A DNA stretch of 61,399 nucleotides from Streptomyces sp. NBC_00878 (GCF_026341515.1 NZ_JAPEOK010000005.1:1-61399); one strand, 5' to 3'. Counted from the stretch's first letter, positions 27,092 through 36,490 are shown. Made by a program: numbers and translations. Notes: generated by a model from the letters alone, not told the origin.

Positions 27092-27125
27092 AAGCAGGCG
27101 TCACCCGTTCGAGTGACGTCTGCTT
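27092..27125. terminator. Large imperfect palindrome after tniQ (terminator or binding site)
   Basis: AAGCAGGCGTCAC and GTGACGTCTGCTT pair over 13 positions with one mismatch around the 8-nt loop CCGTTCGA. No U-run follows. Because its core repeats the motif at 25883-25902 in reverse, a protein-binding role is as likely as termination. Confidence 0.5.
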
Positions 27126-27223
27126 CGGTGCGCTGACCGCTGCGGGCGGGAGACGGCCAGGCTGGCGCCACGACCTGGTTCGGGGCACCGGCTCCGGCCG
27201 GGAGACGCGGAGGGAGGCTCTGG

Positions 27224-27937
27224 GTGCGTGAGGTGAAGGCGTGGCATCTCGACGACGAGGGCCGCTTGGTGTGTGTCGCACCCGAGGCACTGTGGGGCGT
27301 GACGCTGGAAGAGCGCCAGCCGCCCACAGACCCGGTCGCCTACCACGGCCGGCAGGGCAAGCTCACCGACTGGTGGTCGGCGACGACGGGCACGCTGGTG
27401 GTGTGCGGGTCCAAGCGGCGCACCTACGTGGCCACCGAGTTGGACTTCGATTCCGCTATCAGCCGGTTCGCCGGGGAGCCGGTCGAACTGCACTGGGAGC
27501 AGGGCCGCATCCGGCACCGGTGGCGGCCGGACTTCATCGCTCTGACGCGCGAGGGGGCGCGGCAGGCAGTGGTGCTCGCACCGCACCGGATGGGCCCGCA
27601 GTGGCGCGAACGTCTGGCGGCGCTGCGCGAGGTCGCCGCTCAGGCTGGCTGGAGCGTGTGCGTGCGAGCGGTGCCGCACGGGGTGCGGCGAGAGAATCTG
27701 CTGCTGGTGGCGGACTACCGGCAGCCAGCCGTCTGCGAGGAGCCGCATGAGCGGGCCCTGCTGGCGGCGTTCCGGCGGCCGCGTCCGCTGACGGAGGGTG
27801 TCACGGCCAGCGGGGTACCTGAGTACCTCGGCCGCGACCATGTGTACCGGCTGATCTGGCGTCGCCTTCTGGACATCGACTGGGGCCGGCCGCTGCTGCC
27901 CTTCTCCCCGGTCTGGGCGGTGGGGAGGCGGCGATGA
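27224..27937 (+). CDS. tnsA: TnsA-like transposon endonuclease subunit
   Basis: 237 aa. GTG 27224 with AGGGAGG 7 nt upstream. The N-terminal ~125 residues fit the TnsA PD-(D/E)XK domain: YVATELDFDSAISRFAG (E72), then the RIRHRWRPDFIAL strand (D103), followed by a winged-helix-like C-terminus with LGRDHVYRLIWRRLL. TnsA cuts the 5' ends of the element so that TnsB can move it cut-and-paste. The strand that normally supplies Q/E-x-K reads QAVVLAP here, so the catalytic lysine is not where expected. It overlaps tnsB by 4 bp (ATGA). TnsA is assigned from fold signature and context. Confidence 0.75.
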   Translation: MREVKAWHLDDEGRLVCVAPEALWGVTLEERQPPTDPVAYHGRQGKLTDWWSATTGTLVVCGSKRRTYVATELDFDSAISRFAGEPVELHWEQGRIRHRWRPDFIALTREGARQAVVLAPHRMGPQWRERLAALREVAAQAGWSVCVRAVPHGVRRENLLLVADYRQPAVCEEPHERALLAAFRRPRPLTEGVTASGVPEYLGRDHVYRLIWRRLLDIDWGRPLLPFSPVWAVGRRR

Positions 27938-30159
27938 TGGGCACGGTGTCGGGCTGGTTCGAGACCGACCGGGTCCGCCTGGGGGATCTGGTGCGCTGGC
28001 GCGGTGCCCTGTGGGAGGTCACTGCCTTCCAGGGGCGGCAGATCAGCCTGCGGCCGCTGTCGGGCGATGTGGCGCCGGCGGACACCCTGTGGCGGGAGGT
28101 CGAAAGCGCCCCGGACTTCGCCGTCCTCGATGAGAACGGGCAGGACGTCGCCCGCAGGCGGCTGCCTGCGCTGGGCGAGCTGCTGGAAGCCGCCACCCCC
28201 GCAGAGCGGGAAAAGGCCCTGTGGTGGCACGAGCACATGAAGGAACTCCACACCGGGCTGCGGCCCGGCTGCGCGACGGCCCGGCCCGGCTACGACCCGG
28301 ACACCACCACCTTCAAGCAGCGCTGCCAGACCAAGTCGGCCGAACTCGCCGCCGCCGGAATCGAGTTCAGCTGGCGGGCCCTGGACGACCGGCGCCGCGC
28401 CTGGAAGGACGCCGACGAGAACCCGCTGGTGCTGCTGTACGACGGCCGCAAGACCCGCACCCCTGACCCGGGCGGCCGCACCGACAAGCGGGTCATCGCG
28501 CTGATGCACGAGATCACCGCCCGCCACGCCCGCGAGTCCGGCGGCCGGGTCAACCGCGTATATGAGGATGTGGAAATCCTCATCCGTCAGCGCTACAGCC
28601 GGGAGTTGCAGGATCCCCGGGAGGCGGAGCGGCTGCTGCTGCCCCGCTCGACGTTCTACACCCGGATGCAGGAACTCGGACTGACCGAGCAGCTCCAGAA
28701 GACCACGCGCCGGCGCTCACGCCAGGACAGCAAACCGCAGCGCCCGTACACGCCGTCGGTGGCGCTGCGGCCGGGGCAGCTGGTGCAGATCGACACCTCT
28801 CCCCTGAAGATCAAAATGATCGGAGACGAAGGCCGCGCCATCTCGGCCGAGCTGACCGCCGCGATCGATGTCGCCTCCCGCTCCTGCATAGCCCTCATGA
28901 TCGTTCCCACGGTGACCGGAGAGGGGCCGCCCGGCAGGCGTATCGGCGGCCGCGCCACCAAAGCGTTCGATCTGGTGCTGCTGCTGGCGCAGTGCTTCGC
29001 TCCGCTGCCCATGCGGCCCGGCTGGGACCCGCTCACCGCTGCCCGCAACTCGGCCCTGCCCTACGGCCAGCTGTGTGCGGCCGACGCCCGCTTCGCCGAG
29101 GCCGTCGCAGCCCGCCCGGTCATCCACCCGCGGACCATCGTCATCGACCAGGGCAGCCCGTATCTGAGCGACCACTTCAAGAGGGTGTGCAGCTTCCTGG
29201 GCATCAGCATCGAATACGCCCGCAAGGACACGCCCACCGACAAGCCGCTGGTCGAGGCCTTCTTCCACGGCTTCGCCGACACCTGCGCCCAGTACGTGAA
29301 GGGCTGGACAGGCCGCAGCTTCGAGCAGCGCGGCTACGGGGTCGAACGCCAGCGCCTGTTCAGCATCAACCAGATGCAGGCGGCGGCCGAGGAATGGGTG
29401 GCGCTCGACTACCAGCAGCAGCCGCACGAGGGGCTGCGCAGCCTCCTGTATCCGGGAATGGTGCTGTCCCCGAACCAGATGTACGACCTGCTCGTGGCGA
29501 GCTACGGCTACCGGCCGAGGCAGCTGACGGCCGAGGACAACCGGAAGCTGCTGGTGCCGGCCTGGGTCACGGTCACCGACAAGGGCGTCCAGATCGACAA
29601 CCGCACCTACCGGTCCCTTGATGGGCGGCTGCGGGACCTGGAGGGCCTCGACTCCGGGATCGCGCACAAGAACGGCCGGTGGGAGGCCCGCTACAACCCC
29701 TACTATCCCGACGTCGCCTGGCTGTATGACCACCGGCTGGGCGGCAGGTGGATCCCGGTGGAGTTCCTCTACCGGCACATGCTGGCCGACCTGCCGTGGA
29801 CGCACTACCACTGGCAGGACGCGGCCGAGGAATGGGCGCTGGGCGGAGGCAGCCGCGAGGACGAGGTGGCCATCACCCTGGCCGTGAAGGAACGCCATCG
29901 CCGCACCCGCCGCGGGCCGACCGCCCGGCAGGCGGCCGAGCCCCGCCTGCCGTTCCGCGGTGTGATCCGCCCCGAGACCGGCGACACGGCCGACTCCGCG
30001 GCGCCGGTCACGCCGCTGGACCCTGACACCGTTCCCGCCGCCCCCTCGCTGCCCGTTCCGGCCCGGGACGTCGACAACGGCCGCTACACCCTGCCCTCAT
30101 TTGCCCCGGCCGGCTCCGAGGACGACCCGCCGCCGGCCGGCACCACTGCGCCCGCATGA
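27934..30159 (+). CDS. tnsB: TnsB-like DDE transposase (Mu/Tn5053/Tn7 type)
   Basis: 741 aa. The rve-type DDE core is intact: QIDTSP (D287), TIVIDQGSPYLSD (D405) and TDKPLVEAFFHGF (E441). Before it lie ~270 residues of helix-turn-helix end-binding domains (LMHEITARHARESGG, LLLPRSTFYTRMQELGL); after it comes a Mu-transposase-like C-terminal beta barrel (RTYRSLDGRL, YDHRLGGRWIPVEFL) and a Pro/Ala-rich tail likely to bind TnsC. It catalyses strand transfer at the transposon ends. Coupled to tnsA by overlap and followed 36 bp on by tnsC. No lesion is visible, so it is probably active. Confidence 0.92.
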   Translation: MMGTVSGWFETDRVRLGDLVRWRGALWEVTAFQGRQISLRPLSGDVAPADTLWREVESAPDFAVLDENGQDVARRRLPALGELLEAATPAEREKALWWHEHMKELHTGLRPGCATARPGYDPDTTTFKQRCQTKSAELAAAGIEFSWRALDDRRRAWKDADENPLVLLYDGRKTRTPDPGGRTDKRVIALMHEITARHARESGGRVNRVYEDVEILIRQRYSRELQDPREAERLLLPRSTFYTRMQELGLTEQLQKTTRRRSRQDSKPQRPYTPSVALRPGQLVQIDTSPLKIKMIGDEGRAISAELTAAIDVASRSCIALMIVPTVTGEGPPGRRIGGRATKAFDLVLLLAQCFAPLPMRPGWDPLTAARNSALPYGQLCAADARFAEAVAARPVIHPRTIVIDQGSPYLSDHFKRVCSFLGISIEYARKDTPTDKPLVEAFFHGFADTCAQYVKGWTGRSFEQRGYGVERQRLFSINQMQAAAEEWVALDYQQQPHEGLRSLLYPGMVLSPNQMYDLLVASYGYRPRQLTAEDNRKLLVPAWVTVTDKGVQIDNRTYRSLDGRLRDLEGLDSGIAHKNGRWEARYNPYYPDVAWLYDHRLGGRWIPVEFLYRHMLADLPWTHYHWQDAAEEWALGGGSREDEVAITLAVKERHRRTRRGPTARQAAEPRLPFRGVIRPETGDTADSAAPVTPLDPDTVPAAPSLPVPARDVDNGRYTLPSFAPAGSEDDPPPAGTTAPA

Positions 30160-30195
30160 CCCCGCCTCTCGCTTCACCCCACCGAGGAGAGCTGA

Positions 30196-31341
30196 ATGAA
30201 GGCCACCGTGCCAGCCGCATCCGATGCCCGGGCCGAGATCGCCCACCTGGTGCGCACCACGCCGCCCCTGCCCGCCTGGATCTTCTCCTGGGAAGGCTGG
30301 GACCGCTATGTGCGCACCGAGTTCACACCGCCCGACCTGGCGGACTGCGCACCCGCGGACATGGACGTCGACGAGGACGACCCGCGAGTGGACTACCACC
30401 GCCATCTGCTGATGATCGACACCGCGTTCCTGAAGGACTGTCTGCTGCAGGCCCGAGGCACCTTCGGTGTCAACGGCAACCGGTACGAGGGCCTGCTGGA
30501 CATGGTGATCGACGGACCGGCCGGCACCGGCAAGACGTACCTGCTGCGGCTCATCGGCCGGGAGCTGCAGCGCAGGGTCGAAAAGCACTTCGACGACCGG
30601 GTCCCGGTCGTGCACATCACCGTCCCGCACGACCCGGAGAACAAACTCAACTGGATCTGGGAGATCGCTTCCTTCCTCGCTCTGACCCCCGAGCCTAAGA
30701 ACGAGGCGGAAGCCCGTCAGCTGCGCCGCATCCCCGACCTGTCCCTGCCCGTGCACACCGTCATGGAGCGCAAGCAGACGCGCCTGCTGCTGGTCGACGA
30801 CATCCAGCGGGTCTTGCCCGGCCAACTCGGACCGATCCTGCACTACTTCGACTACCTGCGCACCCGGCTGGGCATCACCACCATCTTCTGCGGTACCGGC
30901 GCGACCGACATCGTCCATGCCGCCCGCAAAGGCTGCGACCGCCGCGACGAGGCGCTGTGGACCGCCCAACAGCGGCTGCGGCCCAAAGCCACCGCCGCCG
31001 AGCTGAGAGCGGCCTTGGCCAAGGAGCAGAACGTGCGCAGCCTGCTGCCGGTCACCTGGGTGGACCCGCTTCCCTGGAGCGACGGTGCCGAGGGCCAGGC
31101 CCCCTTCCTGGCCGTGCTCAAGGGTTACGAGAAGAACCTGCGCATGCGCAAGCTGAGCAAGGACGTGCTCACCCAGCACGCCCAGTACCTGTACGACCGG
31201 ACCGGCGGCTACTTCCTCTACCTGTCCCAGCTCATCTGCGGCGCCGCCGTCAATGCGATCCTCGACGGCACCGAGGACATCACCCTCGAGCACCTTCAGG
31301 CCATCCGCGCCGGCCGGGAAGAGATCCTGCCCAGGCACTGA
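30196..31341 (+). CDS. tnsC: TnsC/TniB-like AAA+ transposition regulator
   Basis: 381 aa. Walker A GPAGTGKT (residues 107-114), Walker B TRLLLVDDIQRV (D201/D202), then GTGATDIVHA sensor 1 and a helical C-terminus. TnsC-family ATPases assemble on target DNA, link TniQ/TnsD to the TnsAB transposase and give target immunity. The ATG at 30196 follows GAGGAGAGCTGA. Immediately downstream of tnsB on the same strand. Confidence 0.88.
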   Translation: MKATVPAASDARAEIAHLVRTTPPLPAWIFSWEGWDRYVRTEFTPPDLADCAPADMDVDEDDPRVDYHRHLLMIDTAFLKDCLLQARGTFGVNGNRYEGLLDMVIDGPAGTGKTYLLRLIGRELQRRVEKHFDDRVPVVHITVPHDPENKLNWIWEIASFLALTPEPKNEAEARQLRRIPDLSLPVHTVMERKQTRLLLVDDIQRVLPGQLGPILHYFDYLRTRLGITTIFCGTGATDIVHAARKGCDRRDEALWTAQQRLRPKATAAELRAALAKEQNVRSLLPVTWVDPLPWSDGAEGQAPFLAVLKGYEKNLRMRKLSKDVLTQHAQYLYDRTGGYFLYLSQLICGAAVNAILDGTEDITLEHLQAIRAGREEILPRH

Positions 31342-31418
31342 CCACCCGTGGCGCCGGGCGGCACAGGCCCTCCGCCAGCACCGTTTCGCCTGTACCCCTT
31401 TCGAGGATCGAGCCCGCT

Positions 31419-32486
31419 ATGAGCGTGGACCGGACCGGCATCCAGGACGTGCATGCCCTGTGGCTGCAGGCACTGGACTTCCTGCGCTACAACGCGCCCC
31501 AGACGTGGGCGGACATGCTGCAGCAGGAGGGAGTGACGTTCTTGATGCCGCCCGCCGTGGCGTCGCTTGAGCGGGCGCAGGATCAGGCGGCTGCCCTGGC
31601 CAACGCGGAAAGGCGCCGACTGCGCAAAGCGGACTTGTTCTACATCACGCGGGAAGCCGCCGAGAGCGTCATGGGGCTGACAGACGTCCCGTGCATCGCC
31701 CAGATCGCCAGCATTGTGCCCTCACCATCCGGGCTGATGGTGTGGGAGGAGCCGCCAGTGCGCATCGAGAGGGGCGTTGTGCTGCGAGCCGTCTCCTGGG
31801 GGCCTTCCTATGACGGCGGCACCTGGTGGTCCTGGTGGACGGATACGGCCGCCTCTGTGCGGGCCGGCATCGCCGAGCCGACCATGCTGATGATCCATGG
31901 AGGGCTGACCTTCCACGAGGAGGTCCACACCGAGCCCGACTTCTGGCCGGTGCAGGCCGATGACGCCGCCCTGCCGGAACACCTGCAGTTCCGTGCCCTG
32001 CTGTTCACGTGGATGGCGATCTCCTGCGGTCTGCTGGTGTACCGCGAATCCGTGGGCCCCAGCCAGGACATCTGCGGGCATCTGCGCCGCACGGGTGTGG
32101 AGTCCCGGGCGGTGCACCGTGTGATCCCGGCCAGCGGCATCGACCGGCCGGGGCTGGCGCAGATCCTGCGCCGCCAGCTCCAGCTGGACGGAAGGGTCAT
32201 CGAGGAGCGGCCCTACCCGGGGCACCTGCCGGCGCGGTTGGCCCCGTGGCACGCCTATGTGCCGGGGCTCGGGCACCGCCTGATCGTGGAGATCCCTTCC
32301 CTTGAGCCCGGGCAGACCGCGGTTCCCACGCTCGGCGCCGGAAGGAGGGTCGGCAACCTCGCGTTCGCACCGGTCAGGGCGGTGCTGCGCCAGGGCTGGC
32401 AGTTCCACAACGGCTATGTGCGGTCCCCGCTGCACTACGATCCAGAACTCGGGCTCCTCACCGATCCCGACGATGACGAGTTCTGA
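31419..32486 (+). CDS. Hypothetical protein downstream of the Tn7-like core genes
   Basis: 355 aa from ATG 31419. I do not recognise it. It is soluble and mixed alpha/beta: N-terminal helix VDRTGIQDVHALWLQALDF, a WWSWWTD motif near residue 145, a helical LLFTWMAISCGLLVYRES segment, and a C-terminal stretch ending with TDPDDDEF. No nuclease, P-loop or metal motif is seen. It lies 77 bp after tnsC in the same direction and may be a transposon accessory or first cargo gene. Confidence 0.6.
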   Translation: MSVDRTGIQDVHALWLQALDFLRYNAPQTWADMLQQEGVTFLMPPAVASLERAQDQAAALANAERRRLRKADLFYITREAAESVMGLTDVPCIAQIASIVPSPSGLMVWEEPPVRIERGVVLRAVSWGPSYDGGTWWSWWTDTAASVRAGIAEPTMLMIHGGLTFHEEVHTEPDFWPVQADDAALPEHLQFRALLFTWMAISCGLLVYRESVGPSQDICGHLRRTGVESRAVHRVIPASGIDRPGLAQILRRQLQLDGRVIEERPYPGHLPARLAPWHAYVPGLGHRLIVEIPSLEPGQTAVPTLGAGRRVGNLAFAPVRAVLRQGWQFHNGYVRSPLHYDPELGLLTDPDDDEF

Positions 32487-32824
32487 CCGCACAGGACACC
32501 CACGGCACCCCTGACCGCTGTCTCGGGCAGCTACCGGGCCGGGCCCTTCCCCACTGCCGCAAGCGAGGGCGGTCTTGCCGACGGGCATCACCAGGCCCAG
32601 CGCTGTTGCGGATGAACTTCGGGGACGACTACCTGCAGCGCCTGGTGCTGTACGTGACGTTCCTCCCTGAATGCCCGATTCGCGGCTCACGTGGAACTGG
32701 GCCCCGACAGCCGGCGCTCCTGTGGCGCGGGCCGTCATCTGCGCTGACCGCTTTGGTTTACGACGAGTTCTGAACGCCGCGCCAGACAATGCCCACTATT
32801 ATCCGATGATCGCTATTACTCACA
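32487..32824. other. Spacer between transposon genes and Gabija
   Basis: 338 bases without a gene. The last ~50 bases are unusually AT-rich for this window (ACTATTATCCGATG, GCTATTACTC) and probably carry the Gabija promoter, with TATTAC 5 nt before the GTG at 32825. A TGCGCTGACCGCT string near 32740 also occurs at 27131-27143; it may be chance or a transposase site. Confidence 0.45.
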
Positions 32825-34735
32825 GTGACGTTCGGGGGATGGGGGCGGGCGGTGTACGTGGCCGAGGTGCTGGTGGAGCGGTTCCGGTCGTGCGAGCGGG
32901 TACGGATTCCGCTGCGGCCGGAAGTGACGGTGTTGGTCGGGGAGAACAACGCGGGCAAGTCGTCCGTGATCGACGCGCTCCGGCTGCTCACGGACCCCCT
33001 GGACGGGCGGCGCGTGCGATATTTCGAGGAGTCCGATGTCCTCACCACCACGGCCACGCAGGGCGGCCCCAGCCTGCAGCTGGACGTGGCCGGCATCGGC
33101 CCGCGGGAAAGCGGCGCGTATCTGGAGGCGCTGCTGCCCCAGGGCGCTCCTGACAGCCGTACCGGCCGGTGGCAGGTGTCCTGGACGCCGCCGCAAACGG
33201 GCGGGCGGCGTGGAAGCACCGTCTGGGCGCAGGGCGCGGGCCTTCCGGTCACGGGGGACCCTCCGGCGCGGGGCGGTGTGCGGCATGTCTATCTGCCGGC
33301 GCTGCGCGATGCCGAGCGGGAACTGGCCTCGGCGGGCGGGGATCGGGTGCGGATGATCCTTCGCGGGCTGCTGGGCGATGACGAGCAGGTCGATGCCTTC
33401 GTGGAACGGATCGGCACCGAGCTGAAGACGGTGGCTGCTGACCCGGACGTGGTCCAGGTCAGCGAGAAGATCAACGAGCCGCTGCGGGATCTGACGGTCG
33501 GCGCGCATCCCCAGGCGAGTGAACTGGCTCTGGCCGAGCCGACGTTCGCGTCGATCGCCCGGTCGCTGCGCATGCTGCTGGGTGATGTCTCCGCCGAGCC
33601 GTTCCCGTTGTCGGCCTCGGGGCTGGGTTACGCCAACACTCTGTTCATCGCCACGGTGATGGCCGAGCTGGACGCGGCGGCGGAGGCGGATCTGACCGTG
33701 CTGCTGGTCGAGGAGCCCGAGGCGCACCTGCATCCGCAGCTGCAGACCCTGCTGCTGCGTTACCTGCAGCGGCGGGCGCGCGCCTCGCGCCGGCAGCCGT
33801 CGGGAGACCCGGCTGAGCCGGCCGGGCATCTGCAGGTGGTGGTCACCACTCACTCCCCCATCCTGTCGGCAGCGGCGAGCGTTCAGGACCTGGTGGTTAT
33901 GGCGCGCTGCCCGGGTGAGTTGTCGGACGGCTGGCAGGCGCGGCCTTTGCCCATTCCCCGACTGGGGTTGAGCCCGGAGCGGGTGCGGCATCTGGACCGC
34001 TATCTCGATGCCACCAAGAGTGCTCTGCTGTTCGCGTCGCGGGCGATCCTCGTGGAGGGTATTTCCGAGCTTCTGCTGCTGCCGGCTCTGGCCGAGCGGG
34101 TCCTCGCCGCAGACGAGGGCGCCGATGCGTCGGCGAAGCGGGAGGCGTTCGAGGCGGTGGAACGGTTCTTCGGCACCACCCGGGTGATCGTGGACGGGGT
34201 CGGGTTCGAGGTCTATCTGCGGGTGCTGCTGGCGCCCGTTGACGGCATCTGTCTGGGCCGGCGGGTTGCCTTGATCACCGACACGGACGTGGCGCCCGAT
34301 CAGCCGGAACCACCCCGGCTGCAGTCGCTGCGGAAGCTGCCGCGCGGCTGGCATTCTCCTGGCGAGCTGCACCTGGCCGCGGCGCCGAGGACGCTGGAGC
34401 CGGCCCTGTGGTCGCAGAACAACATCACCGCCTTGCGGGCGGCGTTCCTGCTCTGTGCGCCGCACTCGCAGGACCGCTGGGGGCAGGTCGTTGAGGCGAC
34501 GGATCCCGCCCTGGCGTTCGGGGAGCTGTTCGTCCCGAAGACCAGCCGGACCGTCACAGGCACGGACGGAGAAATCCTGAAGGGCACCGAGATCTCCAAG
34601 GGCCGGTTCGCGCAGGAACTCGCCGACGTGCTGGCCGACCGGGTGGTGCCGTTCACGGTGCCCGAGTACCTGGCGGGTGCCATCCGTTTCATCACCGCCC
34701 AGGACACGAGCACGCCTGCAGTGGGCGCGCCATGA
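32825..34735 (+). CDS. gajA: Gabija GajA: OLD-family ATPase/TOPRIM nuclease
   Basis: 636 aa. An ABC-type ATPase with GENNAGKSS (residues 39-47), an Asp/Glu-rich LLVEEPEAHLHPQ Walker B (~300) and VVTTHSPIL (switch His). A C-terminal TOPRIM nuclease follows, with ILVEGISE (E ~411) and ALITDTDVAP (D ~485/487). GajA is the nicking endonuclease of the Gabija anti-phage system, held in check by nucleotides. The start is GTG 32825, TATTAC lying just before it; GTG 32852 (VYVAEVLVERF) is an alternative. Its TGA overlaps the ATG of gajB, the standard Gabija order. A lone OLD nuclease is excluded by the coupled helicase. Confidence 0.88.
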   Translation: MTFGGWGRAVYVAEVLVERFRSCERVRIPLRPEVTVLVGENNAGKSSVIDALRLLTDPLDGRRVRYFEESDVLTTTATQGGPSLQLDVAGIGPRESGAYLEALLPQGAPDSRTGRWQVSWTPPQTGGRRGSTVWAQGAGLPVTGDPPARGGVRHVYLPALRDAERELASAGGDRVRMILRGLLGDDEQVDAFVERIGTELKTVAADPDVVQVSEKINEPLRDLTVGAHPQASELALAEPTFASIARSLRMLLGDVSAEPFPLSASGLGYANTLFIATVMAELDAAAEADLTVLLVEEPEAHLHPQLQTLLLRYLQRRARASRRQPSGDPAEPAGHLQVVVTTHSPILSAAASVQDLVVMARCPGELSDGWQARPLPIPRLGLSPERVRHLDRYLDATKSALLFASRAILVEGISELLLLPALAERVLAADEGADASAKREAFEAVERFFGTTRVIVDGVGFEVYLRVLLAPVDGICLGRRVALITDTDVAPDQPEPPRLQSLRKLPRGWHSPGELHLAAAPRTLEPALWSQNNITALRAAFLLCAPHSQDRWGQVVEATDPALAFGELFVPKTSRTVTGTDGEILKGTEISKGRFAQELADVLADRVVPFTVPEYLAGAIRFITAQDTSTPAVGAP

Positions 34736-36480
34736 CGACGCCTCAGCAGACGGATCCGGTGCGGGCCGACGCCGAGAAGCAGCAGCAGGCCGCCATGGCC
34801 GTGGCCGCGCCTGCCTATGTGGCCGCTTGCCCAGGTGCGGGCAAGACGCATGTGATCACCAACCGGCATCTGCAGTCGCCCTGGCAGCGGCTGCGGAAGG
34901 GGCGGGCACTGATCTCGTTCACGCGGGTGGCGCGGGACCAGATGGCCCGGCGCTGCCGCTCGGCGGGCCGCGCCGATCTGGTCCAGGCGCCGCACTTCAT
35001 CGGCACGCTCGACTCGTTCCTGTGGGAGTTCCTGGTCAAGCCGCGGCGGGCGGCCCGGCCGGCGCCCCGTCTGCTGGAATCCTGGGCGAGCATCAAGGCC
35101 CCGGTGGAGGGCACGGACCGGGAGATCAACCTGCACCGCTTCCCCATGACGGTAGATCCCTCCTACAGCGAGGCGCGCGAGGCGGTTGCCTGGGACAAGC
35201 TCGACTACGACACCCGCCAGCTCCTCAAGGACACCTCCTACAGCCGCGCGCAGTGGGAGAAGAAGATCTTCGAGACCCGCAAGGCGTGGTGCGACGAAGG
35301 CTATTTGACCGGGCACGAGGCGCGGGTCCTGGCCCTGTGGAACCTGCGCCACGCCAAGACCGCCGCCGCTCTGCTGCCCCCTCTGCTCTCCCGGTTCGCG
35401 GAAGTCGTCGTCGATGAGGCACAGGACTGCTCCGCCGCCGACCTGGCGATCCTTCAGCTGCTGCACGACGCCGGCCTGCCGCTGGTCCTCGTCGGCGACC
35501 CGGACCAGGCCATCTACGCCTGGCGCGGCGCCGAACCCCAAGCTCTCCAGTCCTTCGCCGCTCAGCTCTCCCCCGCCCCGCACCGCTTGACCGGCAACTG
35601 GCGCAGCTCCCCCGTCATCTGCCGGCTCGCGTCCACCCTGCGCACGGGGCAGCGCCCACCGGACACCTCCGTGGTGCGCGACGACGACATCCCCGTCCTC
35701 GTGCTGCCCACCCGGTTCGCCGACTCCGGCAGCCGGCACCTGCACGCCCCGACCGGTGCCGGCATCGTCGACGCCTTCCGCACGCTGGCCCAGGAGTACG
35801 CCGTCCCGGCCAAGGACTGCCTGGTGACCGCCTACAAGTACGCCACCTTGCCGGGCATCACCCGGGAGAAGCCCAACACCAAAGCCATCACCAGCCTGGC
35901 CTGGGCCCGCACCGTCACCCACACCCCGGGCGCCAGCGGCGATGACCTCGCCCGGGCCTGCGCGGTCGCCGTGCGCGTCCTGTTCGGCTACTGGTACCCG
36001 GGCGAGACCGGCGGCCCCGACCGCATCATGGCCGACCACCGTCTCTCGGCCGGACAGGTCAACCGCACGGCGTTCGCCTTCCTGCACAGCCTGCCTGCGC
36101 CCCACCGGGAATGGGGGCCGCAGGTCTGGCAGGCCATGAAGGCCTGGCCCGCTCTGCCCGGGGCTGCTCCGCAAGGCGGCAAAGGCCGCCCCGCCGGAAG
36201 ACCCACCGTGTCGCGCCTCCAGGCGGCCACCGGTATCCGCACCAACATCGTCCACCAGCTCAAGGGCGATGAAGCAGACGGCGTCCTGCTGTTGCTGCCC
36301 GATGCCGGAAGCGTCCAGCGCTGGGCCACCGCAGACCCGGCCACCGACGAGGTCCTGCGTGTCTGGTATGTCGCCGTCACCCGCGCCCGCCGCCTGGCCG
36401 CCGTCGCCCTGCCCGACGAGGAGAGCGACCAGCTGGCCCGGCTGCTGACCGAGCGGCAGGTACCGGTCCGCGTCGCATGA
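34732..36480 (+). CDS. gajB: Gabija GajB: UvrD/PcrA-like helicase
   Basis: 582 aa, a SF1 helicase. CPGAGKTH Walker A (residues 34-41), VVVDEAQDCS (~227), GDPDQAIYAWRG motif III (~256), NWRSSPVICRL motif IV, HQLKGDEADGVLLLL motif V and WYVAVTRARRL motif VI. GajB senses DNA ends made by GajA and drives the abortive or nuclease response of Gabija. ATG 34732 overlaps the gajA stop (ATGA). The hairpin at 36491-36522 closes the operon. It is larger than the other SF1 helicase in the window (13403-14950) and distinct from it. Confidence 0.88.
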   Translation: MTTPQQTDPVRADAEKQQQAAMAVAAPAYVAACPGAGKTHVITNRHLQSPWQRLRKGRALISFTRVARDQMARRCRSAGRADLVQAPHFIGTLDSFLWEFLVKPRRAARPAPRLLESWASIKAPVEGTDREINLHRFPMTVDPSYSEAREAVAWDKLDYDTRQLLKDTSYSRAQWEKKIFETRKAWCDEGYLTGHEARVLALWNLRHAKTAAALLPPLLSRFAEVVVDEAQDCSAADLAILQLLHDAGLPLVLVGDPDQAIYAWRGAEPQALQSFAAQLSPAPHRLTGNWRSSPVICRLASTLRTGQRPPDTSVVRDDDIPVLVLPTRFADSGSRHLHAPTGAGIVDAFRTLAQEYAVPAKDCLVTAYKYATLPGITREKPNTKAITSLAWARTVTHTPGASGDDLARACAVAVRVLFGYWYPGETGGPDRIMADHRLSAGQVNRTAFAFLHSLPAPHREWGPQVWQAMKAWPALPGAAPQGGKGRPAGRPTVSRLQAATGIRTNIVHQLKGDEADGVLLLLPDAGSVQRWATADPATDEVLRVWYVAVTRARRLAAVALPDEESDQLARLLTERQVPVRVA

Positions 36481-36490
36481 CCCTTCGTGT

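Noticed and set aside
26027..32486. CRISPR-associated transposon (CAST)
   Set aside because: No Cas12k/Cascade gene, repeat array or tracr-like region was seen near the Tn7-like genes in this window.
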